Shown: piece after piece, positions 56,745-64,000 of the stretch
Layout of the letters: each line of letters starts with the position of its first letter
How positions within the stretch are numbered: position 1 is the first letter of the stretch
NCBI GenBank assembly: GCA_021773115.1
Contig: JAJFKS010000017.1
Coordinates: 310,001-374,000 of the forward strand
Direction: 5' to 3'
Source of the DNA: Woeseiaceae bacterium
GTDB taxonomy: Bacteria; Pseudomonadota; Gammaproteobacteria; Steroidobacterales; Woeseiaceae
Length of the DNA: 64,000 nt
Position numbers and translations under genes: made by a program
The notes under the pieces: model-generated
The model's database searches: none
Seen by the model: only the letters and a program-made list of their open reading frames with translations
Told to the model about the DNA's origin: nothing

Positions 56745-57164
56745 ATGCAGCAAAGAAAAGAACTACGACAGGCCGGTCTCAAGGTCACCCTGCCGCGATT
56801 GAAAATTCTGGAGATTCTGGAGGACGCGCAGTTACGCCATATGAGCGCCGAAGACATCTACAAGCAGCTGCTGCAGGAAGGTGAGGATATCGGCTTGGCA
56901 ACGGTGTACCGGGTGCTGACCCAGTTCGAAGCTGCGGGTCTGGTCACGCGCCACAATTTCGAAGGTGGCCATTCGGTTTTTGAACTTGACGACGGTGAGC
57001 ATCACGATCATATGGTCGTCGTGGAGTCCGGTGAGGTCGTCGAGTTTGTTAGCGCCGAAATTGAACGGATTCAAAAGGAAATCGCCGACGAACACGGTTT
57101 TGAGTTACTGGATCACAGCCTCGTGCTTTACGTAAAGGCGAAGAAAGCGGTGCCCGACGACTAG
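56745..57164 (+). CDS. fur: Ferric uptake regulator Fur, cysteine-free
   Basis: 139 residues. The winged-helix N-terminus has LPRLKILEILED and IGLATVYRVLTQFEAAGLV. The metal site carries HHDHM with GHSVFELDDGEHHDH. Where E. coli Fur has Cys-x2-Cys after HHDH, this protein reads VVVESGEVVEF, and it has no cysteine anywhere, so the structural zinc site is missing or replaced. Fur represses iron uptake genes when Fe2+ is bound. It is divergent from bamE. Confidence 0.93.
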   Translation: MQQRKELRQAGLKVTLPRLKILEILEDAQLRHMSAEDIYKQLLQEGEDIGLATVYRVLTQFEAAGLVTRHNFEGGHSVFELDDGEHHDHMVVVESGEVVEFVSAEIERIQKEIADEHGFELLDHSLVLYVKAKKAVPDD

Positions 57165-57190
57165 CGGCAATCGGATTCTGTCGTCACGGA

Positions 57191-58876
57191 TTATCCCGCA
57201 CGCTGTTGACGCGCGCCCGCGAGCATTTCTGTCGCATGGTCAAGCGTCGTTCGGGTAATCTCGACCCCACCCAGCATTCTCGCCAGTTCCTCAATTCGCT
57301 CGTCGTAACCAAGCATCTGCAAGCCGGTACGGGTTGATTTTCCATCCGATACTTTGCTGACGCGAATGTGTTGATCGGCAAGGCTCGCGACCTGAGGCAG
57401 GTGGGTAACGCAGAGCACCTGTCGGTTTTCGCCAAGCTCCTGCAAGCGCCGACCGACCATTTCGGCGACGCCACCGCCGACGCCACTGTCGACTTCGTCG
57501 AATATCATTGTTGGAATGTCGCTGCCGTCACTGGCGATCACCTGAATGGACAGGCTCATGCGCGACAATTCACCACCCGATGCAATTTTCGCCAGCGGTT
57601 GTGGTTGTTGCCCCGGATTCGCGCTAATTAAAAACTCGACGGCGTCGATCCCCCAGGGGCGTGCGGACTTCTCATCCAGCCGCGACAGGCTTATCTCAAA
57701 TGTGCCGCCCGGCATACCCAGGCCCGCCATCGCCTCGGTCACGGCCTGAGAAAATGCCTTCGCCGCTTTGGCACGTTTTCTTGACAGGGCTTCTGCCTTC
57801 GCGAAGTACGCATCGCGAAGTGCCGTTGCCTGCTTTTCGAGTTCCTTGCCGCGCGCTTCGGCATGGCTCAGTTCATCGAGTTCCTCGCGCAATTGAGCGC
57901 GCAGCTTCGGTAGCTCGCTGGCATCAACTCGGTGTTTGCGGGCAATCACCTGGATGGCGTCCAGTCGCTCCTCAACCCAGTCACGCCGGTGGGGATCCAT
58001 GTCGATGCTGTCTTCGTAACGGCGCAATGACTCGGCCGCTTCGGAAACCTGGATACCTGCCGATTCCAGTAGTTCAAGCAGCGGTTCCAAATTCGGGTCG
58101 TATGCCGTAATCGAATTGAGTGCGCGCCTGGCATCGGCAATCAGGCTATTTGCATTACGACTGTCGCTGTCCATGAGCGCGTCAAGCGCCGTCGTCAGAC
58201 CATCGGTGAGGCGACCACTGTTCAGCAATTTCTTGCGCTCGACCCCCAATGCCTGAACCTCGCCGTCATTGAGGGCCAGTGACTCCAGCTCATGCGACTG
58301 AAAAGTCAGCAGGTCCAGTCGCGACGCTCGATCAGCATCCGCATCCAACAATGACTTGAGGCGGTCTGTGACACTGATCCACTCAGAGTAGGCGCTGGCG
58401 ATTGTGCCGCGCTGCTCCAACAAGCCGCCGAAGTGGTCGAGCAAATCGCGCTGCACGGAACGCCTGCCAAGCGACTGGTGGAAGTGTTGTCCGTGGATAT
58501 CGAGCAGCAGTTCACCGATGCTTTTTAGCTGCGACAACGGGACTGCGTTGCCATTGATGAATGCACGAGAACGGCCGTCGGCATTGATCACACGCCGCAG
58601 CAGACAATCGCTGTCGAGGTCCAGCGCGTTCTCATTCAGCCAAGTCATCGCAAGTGGAAGATTCGAGATTTTGAATTCGGCCGAGAATTCTGCGCGCTTT
58701 GCGCCATCGCGAACCAGGGCAGCGCTACCACGCTCGCCAAGCACCAGCCCAAGCGCATCAATGAGTATCGACTTGCCCGCGCCGGTCTCGCCAGTCAATA
58801 CCGTCATGCCGGATGCGAACTCGACGTCGATTTTTTCGACGATCGCGAAGTCGCGAACTTGTAAATTCATTAACAT
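57191..58876 (-). CDS. recN: DNA repair protein RecN
   Basis: 561 residues. An SMC-like ATPase with Walker A LTGETGAGKSILIDALGL, a long coiled-coil middle, and the C-terminal signature LSRMSLSIQVIA and Walker B TMIFDEVDSGVGG. RecN helps in double-strand break repair and is part of the SOS regulon in E. coli. It follows nadK on the same strand with 7 nt between. A single long reading frame with no sign of truncation. Confidence 0.95.
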   Translation of the reverse strand: MLMNLQVRDFAIVEKIDVEFASGMTVLTGETGAGKSILIDALGLVLGERGSAALVRDGAKRAEFSAEFKISNLPLAMTWLNENALDLDSDCLLRRVINADGRSRAFINGNAVPLSQLKSIGELLLDIHGQHFHQSLGRRSVQRDLLDHFGGLLEQRGTIASAYSEWISVTDRLKSLLDADADRASRLDLLTFQSHELESLALNDGEVQALGVERKKLLNSGRLTDGLTTALDALMDSDSRNANSLIADARRALNSITAYDPNLEPLLELLESAGIQVSEAAESLRRYEDSIDMDPHRRDWVEERLDAIQVIARKHRVDASELPKLRAQLREELDELSHAEARGKELEKQATALRDAYFAKAEALSRKRAKAAKAFSQAVTEAMAGLGMPGGTFEISLSRLDEKSARPWGIDAVEFLISANPGQQPQPLAKIASGGELSRMSLSIQVIASDGSDIPTMIFDEVDSGVGGGVAEMVGRRLQELGENRQVLCVTHLPQVASLADQHIRVSKVSDGKSTRTGLQMLGYDERIEELARMLGGVEITRTTLDHATEMLAGARQQRAG

Positions 58877-58883
58877 CTAAGCT

Positions 58884-59723
58884 TCACATTTCCCGATTTC
58901 GACTGTCGCGTCCCCAGAATAACTTGGAGCGCAGGATGCTATAGAAATCATAGCCGGGTGGGTGCACCAGTGTAACCCGCTTATTTGCCGCCGAAATTTG
59001 CAGTTTGTCATCCGGTGTGATGCTACCCATGGAGAACCCGTCGACAGTAATTTCAGCTTTGGTTTCGTCACGTTCGAGAAGCGAGACGTCGATGGACCGA
59101 TCCGCCGCAACAACGATCGGCCGGTCAGTCAACGTGTGCGGACAAACCGGAACGACAACAATGGCATCAAGATGCGGCTCAATGATCGGCCCACCGCAAC
59201 TCAACGCGTAGGCCGTGGAGCCAGTTGGCGTGGCGACGATGAGGCCATCGCCAGAGTGCGTGTTGACGTAGCGGCCATCGACTCGCGTTTCAAAATCGAC
59301 CATACGGCCCGTCTCACGGCGCTGCAAAACCACATCGTTGAGGGCGTAGGCAACCTGTTCTCTTCCCGACTTTTGGAACAAGCGTGCTTGCAGCAATAAG
59401 CGCGAGTCGACGGAATAGTCGCCATGCAGGACTTGGTCGACACTCGTAATCATTTCGTCCGGCGTTACATCGGCCAGAAAACCCAGCCGCCCACGATTAA
59501 TTCCAAGGATTGGGGTGCCATATTTGCGGGCGAGGCGACTCGCATACAGCATTGTGCCATCGCCACCGATCGCAATGACGAGGTCCGAATCTTCGATTTT
59601 CTGTTGTGGAATAACAGTCAAACCGGCGGCGTCGAGATGCGCAATGAGCAGGTCGCGGGGCTCGGTGACCCTTGGGTCTTCAAGCTGGCCAACGATGACA
59701 ATTTTCTGAAATGACTTGGGCAT
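58884..59723 (-). CDS. nadK: NAD kinase
   Basis: 279 residues. The GGDGTML motif (about 53-60), INRGRLGFLADV, and ALNDVVLQRRETGRMVDFE with the NE/D motif are characteristic. NadK phosphorylates NAD+ to NADP+, the only route for NADP in most bacteria. Divergent from hrcA with 58 bp between and upstream of recN, the conserved nadK-recN pair. Confidence 0.96.
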   Translation of the reverse strand: MPKSFQKIVIVGQLEDPRVTEPRDLLIAHLDAAGLTVIPQQKIEDSDLVIAIGGDGTMLYASRLARKYGTPILGINRGRLGFLADVTPDEMITSVDQVLHGDYSVDSRLLLQARLFQKSGREQVAYALNDVVLQRRETGRMVDFETRVDGRYVNTHSGDGLIVATPTGSTAYALSCGGPIIEPHLDAIVVVPVCPHTLTDRPIVVAADRSIDVSLLERDETKAEITVDGFSMGSITPDDKLQISAANKRVTLVHPPGYDFYSILRSKLFWGRDSRNREM

Positions 59724-59781
59724 TGGTCAATTGTGGCAAACCCTTGACCCACCGCCAAGCCATTGCTAGCGTTTCCCTCGA

Positions 59782-60840
59782 ATGTCAGCTGAAACGTCCA
59801 ATCCAGTACCCAACGATCGCGGTCAACATTTGTTGCGCGTGCTGATTCAGCGCTATATCCGCGATGGTCAGCCGGTGGGCTCACGCACTTTGTCCAAAGA
59901 CGCCGGTTTGGATCTTAGCCCTGCCACTATTCGCAATGTTATGTCGGACCTTGAAGAAATGGGCCTGGTTTCGGCACCGCACACATCGGCTGGCAGAATT
60001 CCAACGCCCAAAGGCTATCGACTCTTTGTCGATACACTGGTCCGCTACCGCACGCCCGGTGACGGTGATATTCGGAGAATACGGGCGCAGATACGCGATG
60101 AGTCGGACAACCCGGAGAGTTTGCTTGGCGCGGTTTCCAGTATGTTGTCGGATATCACCAGTATGGCCGGTATCGTGACCGTCCCGCGAGCGCCGAAAGT
60201 CAAACTCAGGCAAATAGAGTTCTTGCCGCTGTCCGAGAACCGTGTGCTGGTCATCCTGGTCGTGAACGATCGCGAGGTACAAAACCGGATTTTGCACACC
60301 GATCGGGAATATTCAGCATCGGAGCTTCAACAGGCACAGAATTTCGTCAATGAGCACTATGCCGGCTTTGATCTTGCAGAGGTGCGGACTAAATTGCTCG
60401 AGGATCTGGAGTCGACGCGCGACTCAATGAATCGAACGATGCATGACATCATATCGGTGGCCCAGAGCGCGATGGACGGTGCGACGGACCCGAACAACAA
60501 ATACATGGTCGCTGGCGAAACCAAGCTGATGGATTTTGCGGAGCTGTCCAATGTGGATACTTTGCGAGGCCTGTTCGATGCTTTTTCGCGCAAACGGGTC
60601 ATCCTCGACTTGTTGGATCGCAGTATCAATGCGAACGGAGTGCAGATATTTATTGGTGAGGAATCGGGCTATCGAATCTTCGACGGTTGCAGCGTCATCA
60701 CAGCGCCGTACCGCGTTGACGAAGACACGATCGGTGTTCTGGGCGTGATCGGGCCGACCCGAATGGCCTACGACCGGGTAGTACCCATTGTCGATATCAC
60801 CGCTCGTCTATTGGAGTCGGCACTTAGCCACAACAGCTAA
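59782..60840 (+). CDS. hrcA: Heat-inducible transcription repressor HrcA
   Basis: 352 residues. An N-terminal winged helix (YIRDGQPVGSRTLSKDAGLDLSPATIRNVM in the expected place) is followed by GLVSAPHTSAGRIPTPKGYR and a GAF-like core. The C-terminus has GVLGVIGPTRMAYDRVVPIV. HrcA represses heat-shock genes by binding the CIRCE operator, which I did not find in this window. It is first in the hrcA-grpE-dnaK-dnaJ order. Confidence 0.95.
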   Translation: MSAETSNPVPNDRGQHLLRVLIQRYIRDGQPVGSRTLSKDAGLDLSPATIRNVMSDLEEMGLVSAPHTSAGRIPTPKGYRLFVDTLVRYRTPGDGDIRRIRAQIRDESDNPESLLGAVSSMLSDITSMAGIVTVPRAPKVKLRQIEFLPLSENRVLVILVVNDREVQNRILHTDREYSASELQQAQNFVNEHYAGFDLAEVRTKLLEDLESTRDSMNRTMHDIISVAQSAMDGATDPNNKYMVAGETKLMDFAELSNVDTLRGLFDAFSRKRVILDLLDRSINANGVQIFIGEESGYRIFDGCSVITAPYRVDEDTIGVLGVIGPTRMAYDRVVPIVDITARLLESALSHNS

Positions 60841-60859
60841 TCGCGCAGGTTTTTTGCCA

Positions 60860-60884
60860 AAAATCGCCGAATATCGGCGATTTT
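60860..60884. terminator. Hairpin after hrcA
   Basis: AAAATCGCCGA (60860-60870), loop ATA, TCGGCGATTTT (60874-60884): 11-bp perfect stem whose right arm ends in TTTT. It could end hrcA transcription; the T-run is part of the stem. Confidence 0.6.
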
Positions 60885-60896
60885 ATCGCCAGAGCT

Positions 60897-60925
60897 CTTG
60901 ATATTTTCTGCCCCACCCCCAAACT
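60897..60925 (+). promoter_or_regulatory. Sigma-32-type heat-shock promoter for grpE
   Basis: CTTGATA at 60897-60903, 13 bp, then CCCCAAACT at 60917-60925, close to the sigma-32 pattern CTTGAAA and CCCCATNT. It lies 67 bp upstream of the grpE ATG. Confidence 0.7.
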
Positions 60926-60941
60926 GCGGACGTCATTTAAG

Positions 60942-60961
60942 CGTCGGGCGGGTGCCCGACG
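60942..60961. repeat. Leader hairpin upstream of grpE
   Basis: CGTCGGGC-GGGT-GCCCGACG, an 8-bp perfect hairpin in the predicted 5' UTR, about 30 bp before the grpE start. Not followed by T-run. It shares GCCCGACGTT with the last hairpin of palindromic cassette 1. Confidence 0.55.
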
Positions 60962-60991
60962 TTGTGTGTCTGAAACTTGGAGCTTATTTTG

Positions 60992-61570
60992 ATGAATGGA
61001 CAGGCGGGACGTCCCGACGACAACGTTGATGAGCCAGTAGAGCCGATGGAGAGTGATGCGACGAAGCTTGCAACGGACGAGGTCGAAAAATCGGGTTCAG
61101 CCGAGCAGCAACAGGAGTTGTCTGAGCTGGATACTCTAAAGGCCAAGGCGGACGAGAACTATGACAACTACCTGCGCGCCGCAGCCGAACTTGACAATGT
61201 TCGCAAGCGTGCGGCCCGGGATATTGAAGCCGCGCGGCAATTCGCATTGGAGCGATTCGGCAAGGAGCTTCTCGCGGTCCGCGACAGCCTGGAGATGGGT
61301 ATCGCCAGTGCAGACAATGCCAGTGTTGAGAGCCTGCTGGAGGGTAGTGCGGCAACCCTGAAGCTCCTCGAGTCAACCATGCAGCAATTCGGCATTGATG
61401 AGATTGATCCGGCGGGTGAGCCATTCGACCCGGAGCTGCATGAGGCAATCAGCATGCAGCCATCAGAAGACATCGAGCCGGGGTCCGTGCTAATGGTCGT
61501 ACAGAAGGGATATTCATTGAACGGCAGGTTGCTGCGGCCGGCAATGGTGATTGTTGCCGCAGATTCATGA
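60992..61570 (+). CDS. grpE: Nucleotide exchange factor GrpE
   Basis: 192 residues from the ATG at 60992; a TTG 15 nt upstream is less likely. An acidic N-terminus, coiled-coil LDTLKAKADENYDNYLRAAAELDNVRKRA, then the beta-wing domain with FDPELHEAISMQPSEDIEPG and GYSLNGRLLRPAMVIVA. GrpE releases ADP from DnaK. It is between hrcA and dnaK in a heat-shock cluster. Confidence 0.96.
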   Translation: MNGQAGRPDDNVDEPVEPMESDATKLATDEVEKSGSAEQQQELSELDTLKAKADENYDNYLRAAAELDNVRKRAARDIEAARQFALERFGKELLAVRDSLEMGIASADNASVESLLEGSAATLKLLESTMQQFGIDEIDPAGEPFDPELHEAISMQPSEDIEPGSVLMVVQKGYSLNGRLLRPAMVIVAADS

Positions 61571-61598
61571 TCTCGGGACAAAAAAGCGCTCGTTTTCG

Positions 61599-61627
61599 CT
61601 TGAAACACCGGGTGCTGGCCCCACCTA
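61599..61627 (+). promoter_or_regulatory. Sigma-32-type heat-shock promoter for dnaK
   Basis: CTTGAAA at 61599-61605, 13 bp, then CCCCACCTA at 61619-61627, an excellent match. It is 43 bp upstream of the dnaK ATG. Confidence 0.85.
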
Positions 61628-61669
61628 GACGAGCAGTTAAACTTATTTACAAATTTGGAGCGTATGAAG

Positions 61670-63604
61670 ATGGGTAAAGTTATTGGTATCGACCTTGGTA
61701 CCACGAACTCCTGCGTCGCAGTGATGGAGGGCGGAGTCCCCAAGGTAATTGAGAACAGCGAAGGCGATCGCACGACCCCGTCGATTGTTGCCTTCAGCAA
61801 GGACGATCAGGTGCTGGTTGGCCAGTCGGCTAAGCGCCAGGCTGTGACCAATCCAGGCAACACACTATTTGCAGTGAAACGACTGATCGGCCGCAAATTT
61901 GATGATGATGTCGTACAACGCGACATCGACATGGTGTCCTACAAGATCGTCAAGGCTGACAACGGTGATGCCTGGGTCGAAGCGAATGGCAAGACGATGG
62001 CACCACCGGAGATTTCCGCGCGCGTGCTGATGAAGATGAAGAAAACCGCCGAGGATTACCTTGGCGAGGAAGTCACAGAAGCGGTTGTAACGGTTCCTGC
62101 CTATTTTAATGACTCGCAGCGCCAGGCAACAAAGGATGCGGGCAAGATTGCCGGTCTGAATGTCAAGCGAATAATCAATGAGCCAACGGCCGCAGCACTA
62201 GCCTATGGTATGGACAAGAAACGCGGCGATACCAAGATTGCCGTATTCGATCTCGGTGGCGGAACCTTTGATGTCTCGGTTATCGAAATTGCGGAAGTCG
62301 ACGGCGAACACCAGTTCGAAGTGCTTGCAACCAACGGTGATACTTTCCTCGGCGGTGAAGACTTCGATATGCGCGTCATCGAATACCTGACGTCAGAGTT
62401 CCTGCACGACAGCGGTGTTGATATCACGGCCGACCCATTGGCGATGCAGCGTTTGAAGGAAGCTGCCGAGAAAGCCAAGATTGAGCTGAGCTCGCAGCAG
62501 CAAACCGAGGTCAACCTGCCTTACATTACGGCAGACGCCACCGGACCGAAGCATCTCAACATCAAGCTGACGCGTGCGAAGCTCGAGTCGCTGGTTGATG
62601 AGTTGATTGCTCGCACCATCGGGCCTTGCAAGATTGCATTGAAAGATGCCGGATTGAAGGTCAACGAGATCGACAACGTCATTCTCGTCGGTGGCCAGAC
62701 ACGTATGCCGAAAGTGCAGGAAGAAGTGCAGAATTTCTTCGGTCGCGAACCGCGGCGTGACGTGAACCCTGACGAAGCGGTTGCGCTGGGCGCAGCGATT
62801 CAGGGCGGAGTGCTGTCCGGGGACGTCAAAGATGTATTGTTACTCGACGTAACGCCATTGTCGCTGGGCATCGAAACGCTCGGTGGTGTCATGACCAAGC
62901 TGATCGAGAAGAACACGACGATCCCGGCGAACGCGGAACAGGTATTTTCGACAGCCGACGACAATCAAACTGCGGTTACGATTCACGTCCTGCAGGGTGA
63001 GCGTGAACGTTCAGTGGACAACAAATCGCTGGGTCGTTTCGACCTGTCTGACATTCCGCCATCACCACGTGGCTTGCCGCAAATTGAAGTGACCTTCGAT
63101 ATCGATGCGAACGGTATTCTCAATGTATCGGCAAAAGACAAGGCGACCGGCAAGGTCCAGAACATTGTCATCAAAGCGTCCAGCGGATTATCGGACGACG
63201 AGATCAATCAGATGGTCACGGATGCCGAGAGTCATGCGGAAGAAGATCGCAAGTTCCGTGAGTTGGTCGATTCGCGCAACCAGGCGGACGGCCTGATCCA
63301 CGCAGCAGAGAAAACGCTCAAGGATCTTGGTGAGAAAGCCTCGGCGGAAGAACGGCTGGCGGTTGAAAATGCCGTATCGGACCTCAAGAAAGCGCTCGAC
63401 GGTGACGATAAAGAAAAGATCGAAGCCAAGACGACCGCATTGAGCGAGGCATCGGCGGGACTTGCCCAGAAGCTGTATGAGGAAAAATCGGCAGACGCTG
63501 ACTCCGATGATGCAAAAGGCGATGCAGCAAGTGATGATGTCGTCGATGCGGAGTTCGAAGAGGTCGACAAAGACGACAAAGACGACGACGTGAAATCAGC
63601 CTGA
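61670..63604 (+). CDS. dnaK: Molecular chaperone DnaK (Hsp70)
   Basis: 644 residues from the ATG at 61670 ([20 protein letters not shown]); an ATG at 61664 is two codons upstream. The ATPase domain has [26 protein letters not shown] and [13 protein letters not shown]. The substrate domain continues through [20 protein letters not shown]. The acidic C-terminal tail ends in EEVDKDD, as expected for gammaproteobacterial DnaK. It acts with GrpE and DnaJ in protein folding. Confidence 0.98.
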   Translation: MGKVIGIDLGTTNSCVAVMEGGVPKVIENSEGDRTTPSIVAFSKDDQVLVGQSAKRQAVTNPGNTLFAVKRLIGRKFDDDVVQRDIDMVSYKIVKADNGDAWVEANGKTMAPPEISARVLMKMKKTAEDYLGEEVTEAVVTVPAYFNDSQRQATKDAGKIAGLNVKRIINEPTAAALAYGMDKKRGDTKIAVFDLGGGTFDVSVIEIAEVDGEHQFEVLATNGDTFLGGEDFDMRVIEYLTSEFLHDSGVDITADPLAMQRLKEAAEKAKIELSSQQQTEVNLPYITADATGPKHLNIKLTRAKLESLVDELIARTIGPCKIALKDAGLKVNEIDNVILVGGQTRMPKVQEEVQNFFGREPRRDVNPDEAVALGAAIQGGVLSGDVKDVLLLDVTPLSLGIETLGGVMTKLIEKNTTIPANAEQVFSTADDNQTAVTIHVLQGERERSVDNKSLGRFDLSDIPPSPRGLPQIEVTFDIDANGILNVSAKDKATGKVQNIVIKASSGLSDDEINQMVTDAESHAEEDRKFRELVDSRNQADGLIHAAEKTLKDLGEKASAEERLAVENAVSDLKKALDGDDKEKIEAKTTALSEASAGLAQKLYEEKSADADSDDAKGDAASDDVVDAEFEEVDKDDKDDDVKSA

Positions 63605-63631
63605 CGAATTCTCGACTCTGTTAATGTAAAA

Positions 63632-63654
63632 TCGGGCGCTGTGATGGCGCCCGA
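63632..63654. terminator. Hairpin between dnaK and dnaJ
   Basis: TCGGGCGC pairs with GCGCCCGA (63647-63654) around TGTGATG, followed by AATTTAAA. It may be a partial terminator or attenuator that lowers dnaJ relative to dnaK, or an mRNA-stability element. Confidence 0.6.
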
Positions 63655-63670
63655 AATTTAAAAGAACCCT

Positions 63671-64000
63671 ATGGCCAAACGCGACTATTACGAAACTCTC
63701 GGCGTCTCAAAATCGGCGACTGCTGACGAGATCAAAAAGTCTTATCGTCGACTCGCAATGAAACACCATCCGGACCGGAATAAGGGTGGTGATGATGCGT
63801 CTGAGAAGAGGTTCAAAGAGGCGAAAGAGGCTTACGAAGTCTTGAAAGATGCGGACAAGCGTGCCACTTACGACCGGTTCGGGCACGATGGATTGCGCGC
63901 ACGTAGCGGTGGTCAGGGTGGTTTCGGTGCCGAGGGCTTCGGCGATATTTTCGGTGACGTGTTTGGTGACATCTTCGGCGGCGGTCGCCGTGGCGGCGGA
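63671..64000 (+). CDS. dnaJ: Chaperone DnaJ (Hsp40), cut by window edge
   Basis: 110 residues in view. The J domain [20 protein letters not shown] with HPD motif ([10 protein letters not shown]) at about 31-36 is followed by the Gly/Phe-rich linker starting [16 protein letters not shown]. DnaJ recruits unfolded protein and stimulates DnaK ATPase. The zinc-finger and C-terminal domains lie past base 64000. It is 66 nt after dnaK in the same operon. Confidence 0.97.
   Translation, partial: MAKRDYYETLGVSKSATADEIKKSYRRLAMKHHPDRNKGGDDASEKRFKEAKEAYEVLKDADKRATYDRFGHDGLRARSGGQGGFGAEGFGDIFGDVFGDIFGGGRRGGG

Overview
The window looks like the chromosome of a free-living Gammaproteobacterium. The core gene orders are typical of that class: gcvR-bcp-bepA-mlaA, dapA followed by a bamC-like lipoprotein, ffs-dnaX-ybaB-recR, divergent ppsA/ppsR, smpB-ratA-rnfH-bamE-fur-recN-nadK, and hrcA-grpE-dnaK-dnaJ. 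Several families of unknown function (a TIGR04211-type SH3 protein, DUF1249, DUF938, DUF3185, FlgO-like/TPR proteins) suggest a marine or sediment Chromatiales/Woeseia-like lineage. That lineage is inferred from memory of gene content, not from a search.

Layout. 1-4.5 kb: outer-membrane maintenance (mlaA, bepA), peroxide defence (bcp), gcvR and dapA. 4.5-4.95 kb: an intact tRNA-Ser(GGA), preceded by a second tRNA-Ser copy broken in all three loops by three related 67-75 bp palindrome cassettes. 5-13 kb: a Tat-exported flavoprotein, a fatty-acid desaturase, a membrane/VWA-lipoprotein pair and a TPR membrane protein. 13-28 kb: housekeeping (class I aldolase, 4.5S RNA, DNA polymerase tau, RecR, RsgA, Orn, PEP synthase and its regulator, Prc protease). 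28-36.5 kb: mostly uncharacterised envelope genes, including an FHA coiled-coil protein, a Ycf46-like AAA ATPase and several lipoproteins. 36.5-45.3 kb: a glutamine amidotransferase, SrkA, TypA/BipA, a saccharopine-dehydrogenase-like reductase, a two-gene exported protein/phosphatase pair and a sulfotransferase.

45.4-53.2 kb is the accessory region and the most interesting part. The tmRNA gene (ssrA, minus strand, 53180-53541) has its 22-nt 3' end repeated at 45382 and 48235, as expected of integrative elements that use ssrA as attachment site. Each outlying copy is followed by the same diverged module of about 255 bp, which ends in an integron-type core (GTTAGRY or GTTAGGC) and then cargo. 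The cargo includes small unknown genes, a decayed P-loop kinase, a TIR-domain protein lying between integron attC sites, and an unknown gene split by a complete 2.0-kb IS21-family element with a 4-bp target duplication. About seven copies of a GGGGTCAGACCCC terminator-like palindrome are scattered through and just outside this region. No integrase or integron integrase gene is visible in the window.

53.5-64 kb returns to core: smpB, a sodium symporter, ratA-rnfH, bamE, fur, recN, nadK, and the hrcA-grpE-dnaK-dnaJ heat-shock cluster with two good sigma-32-type promoters. mlaA is cut by the left edge and dnaJ by the right edge.
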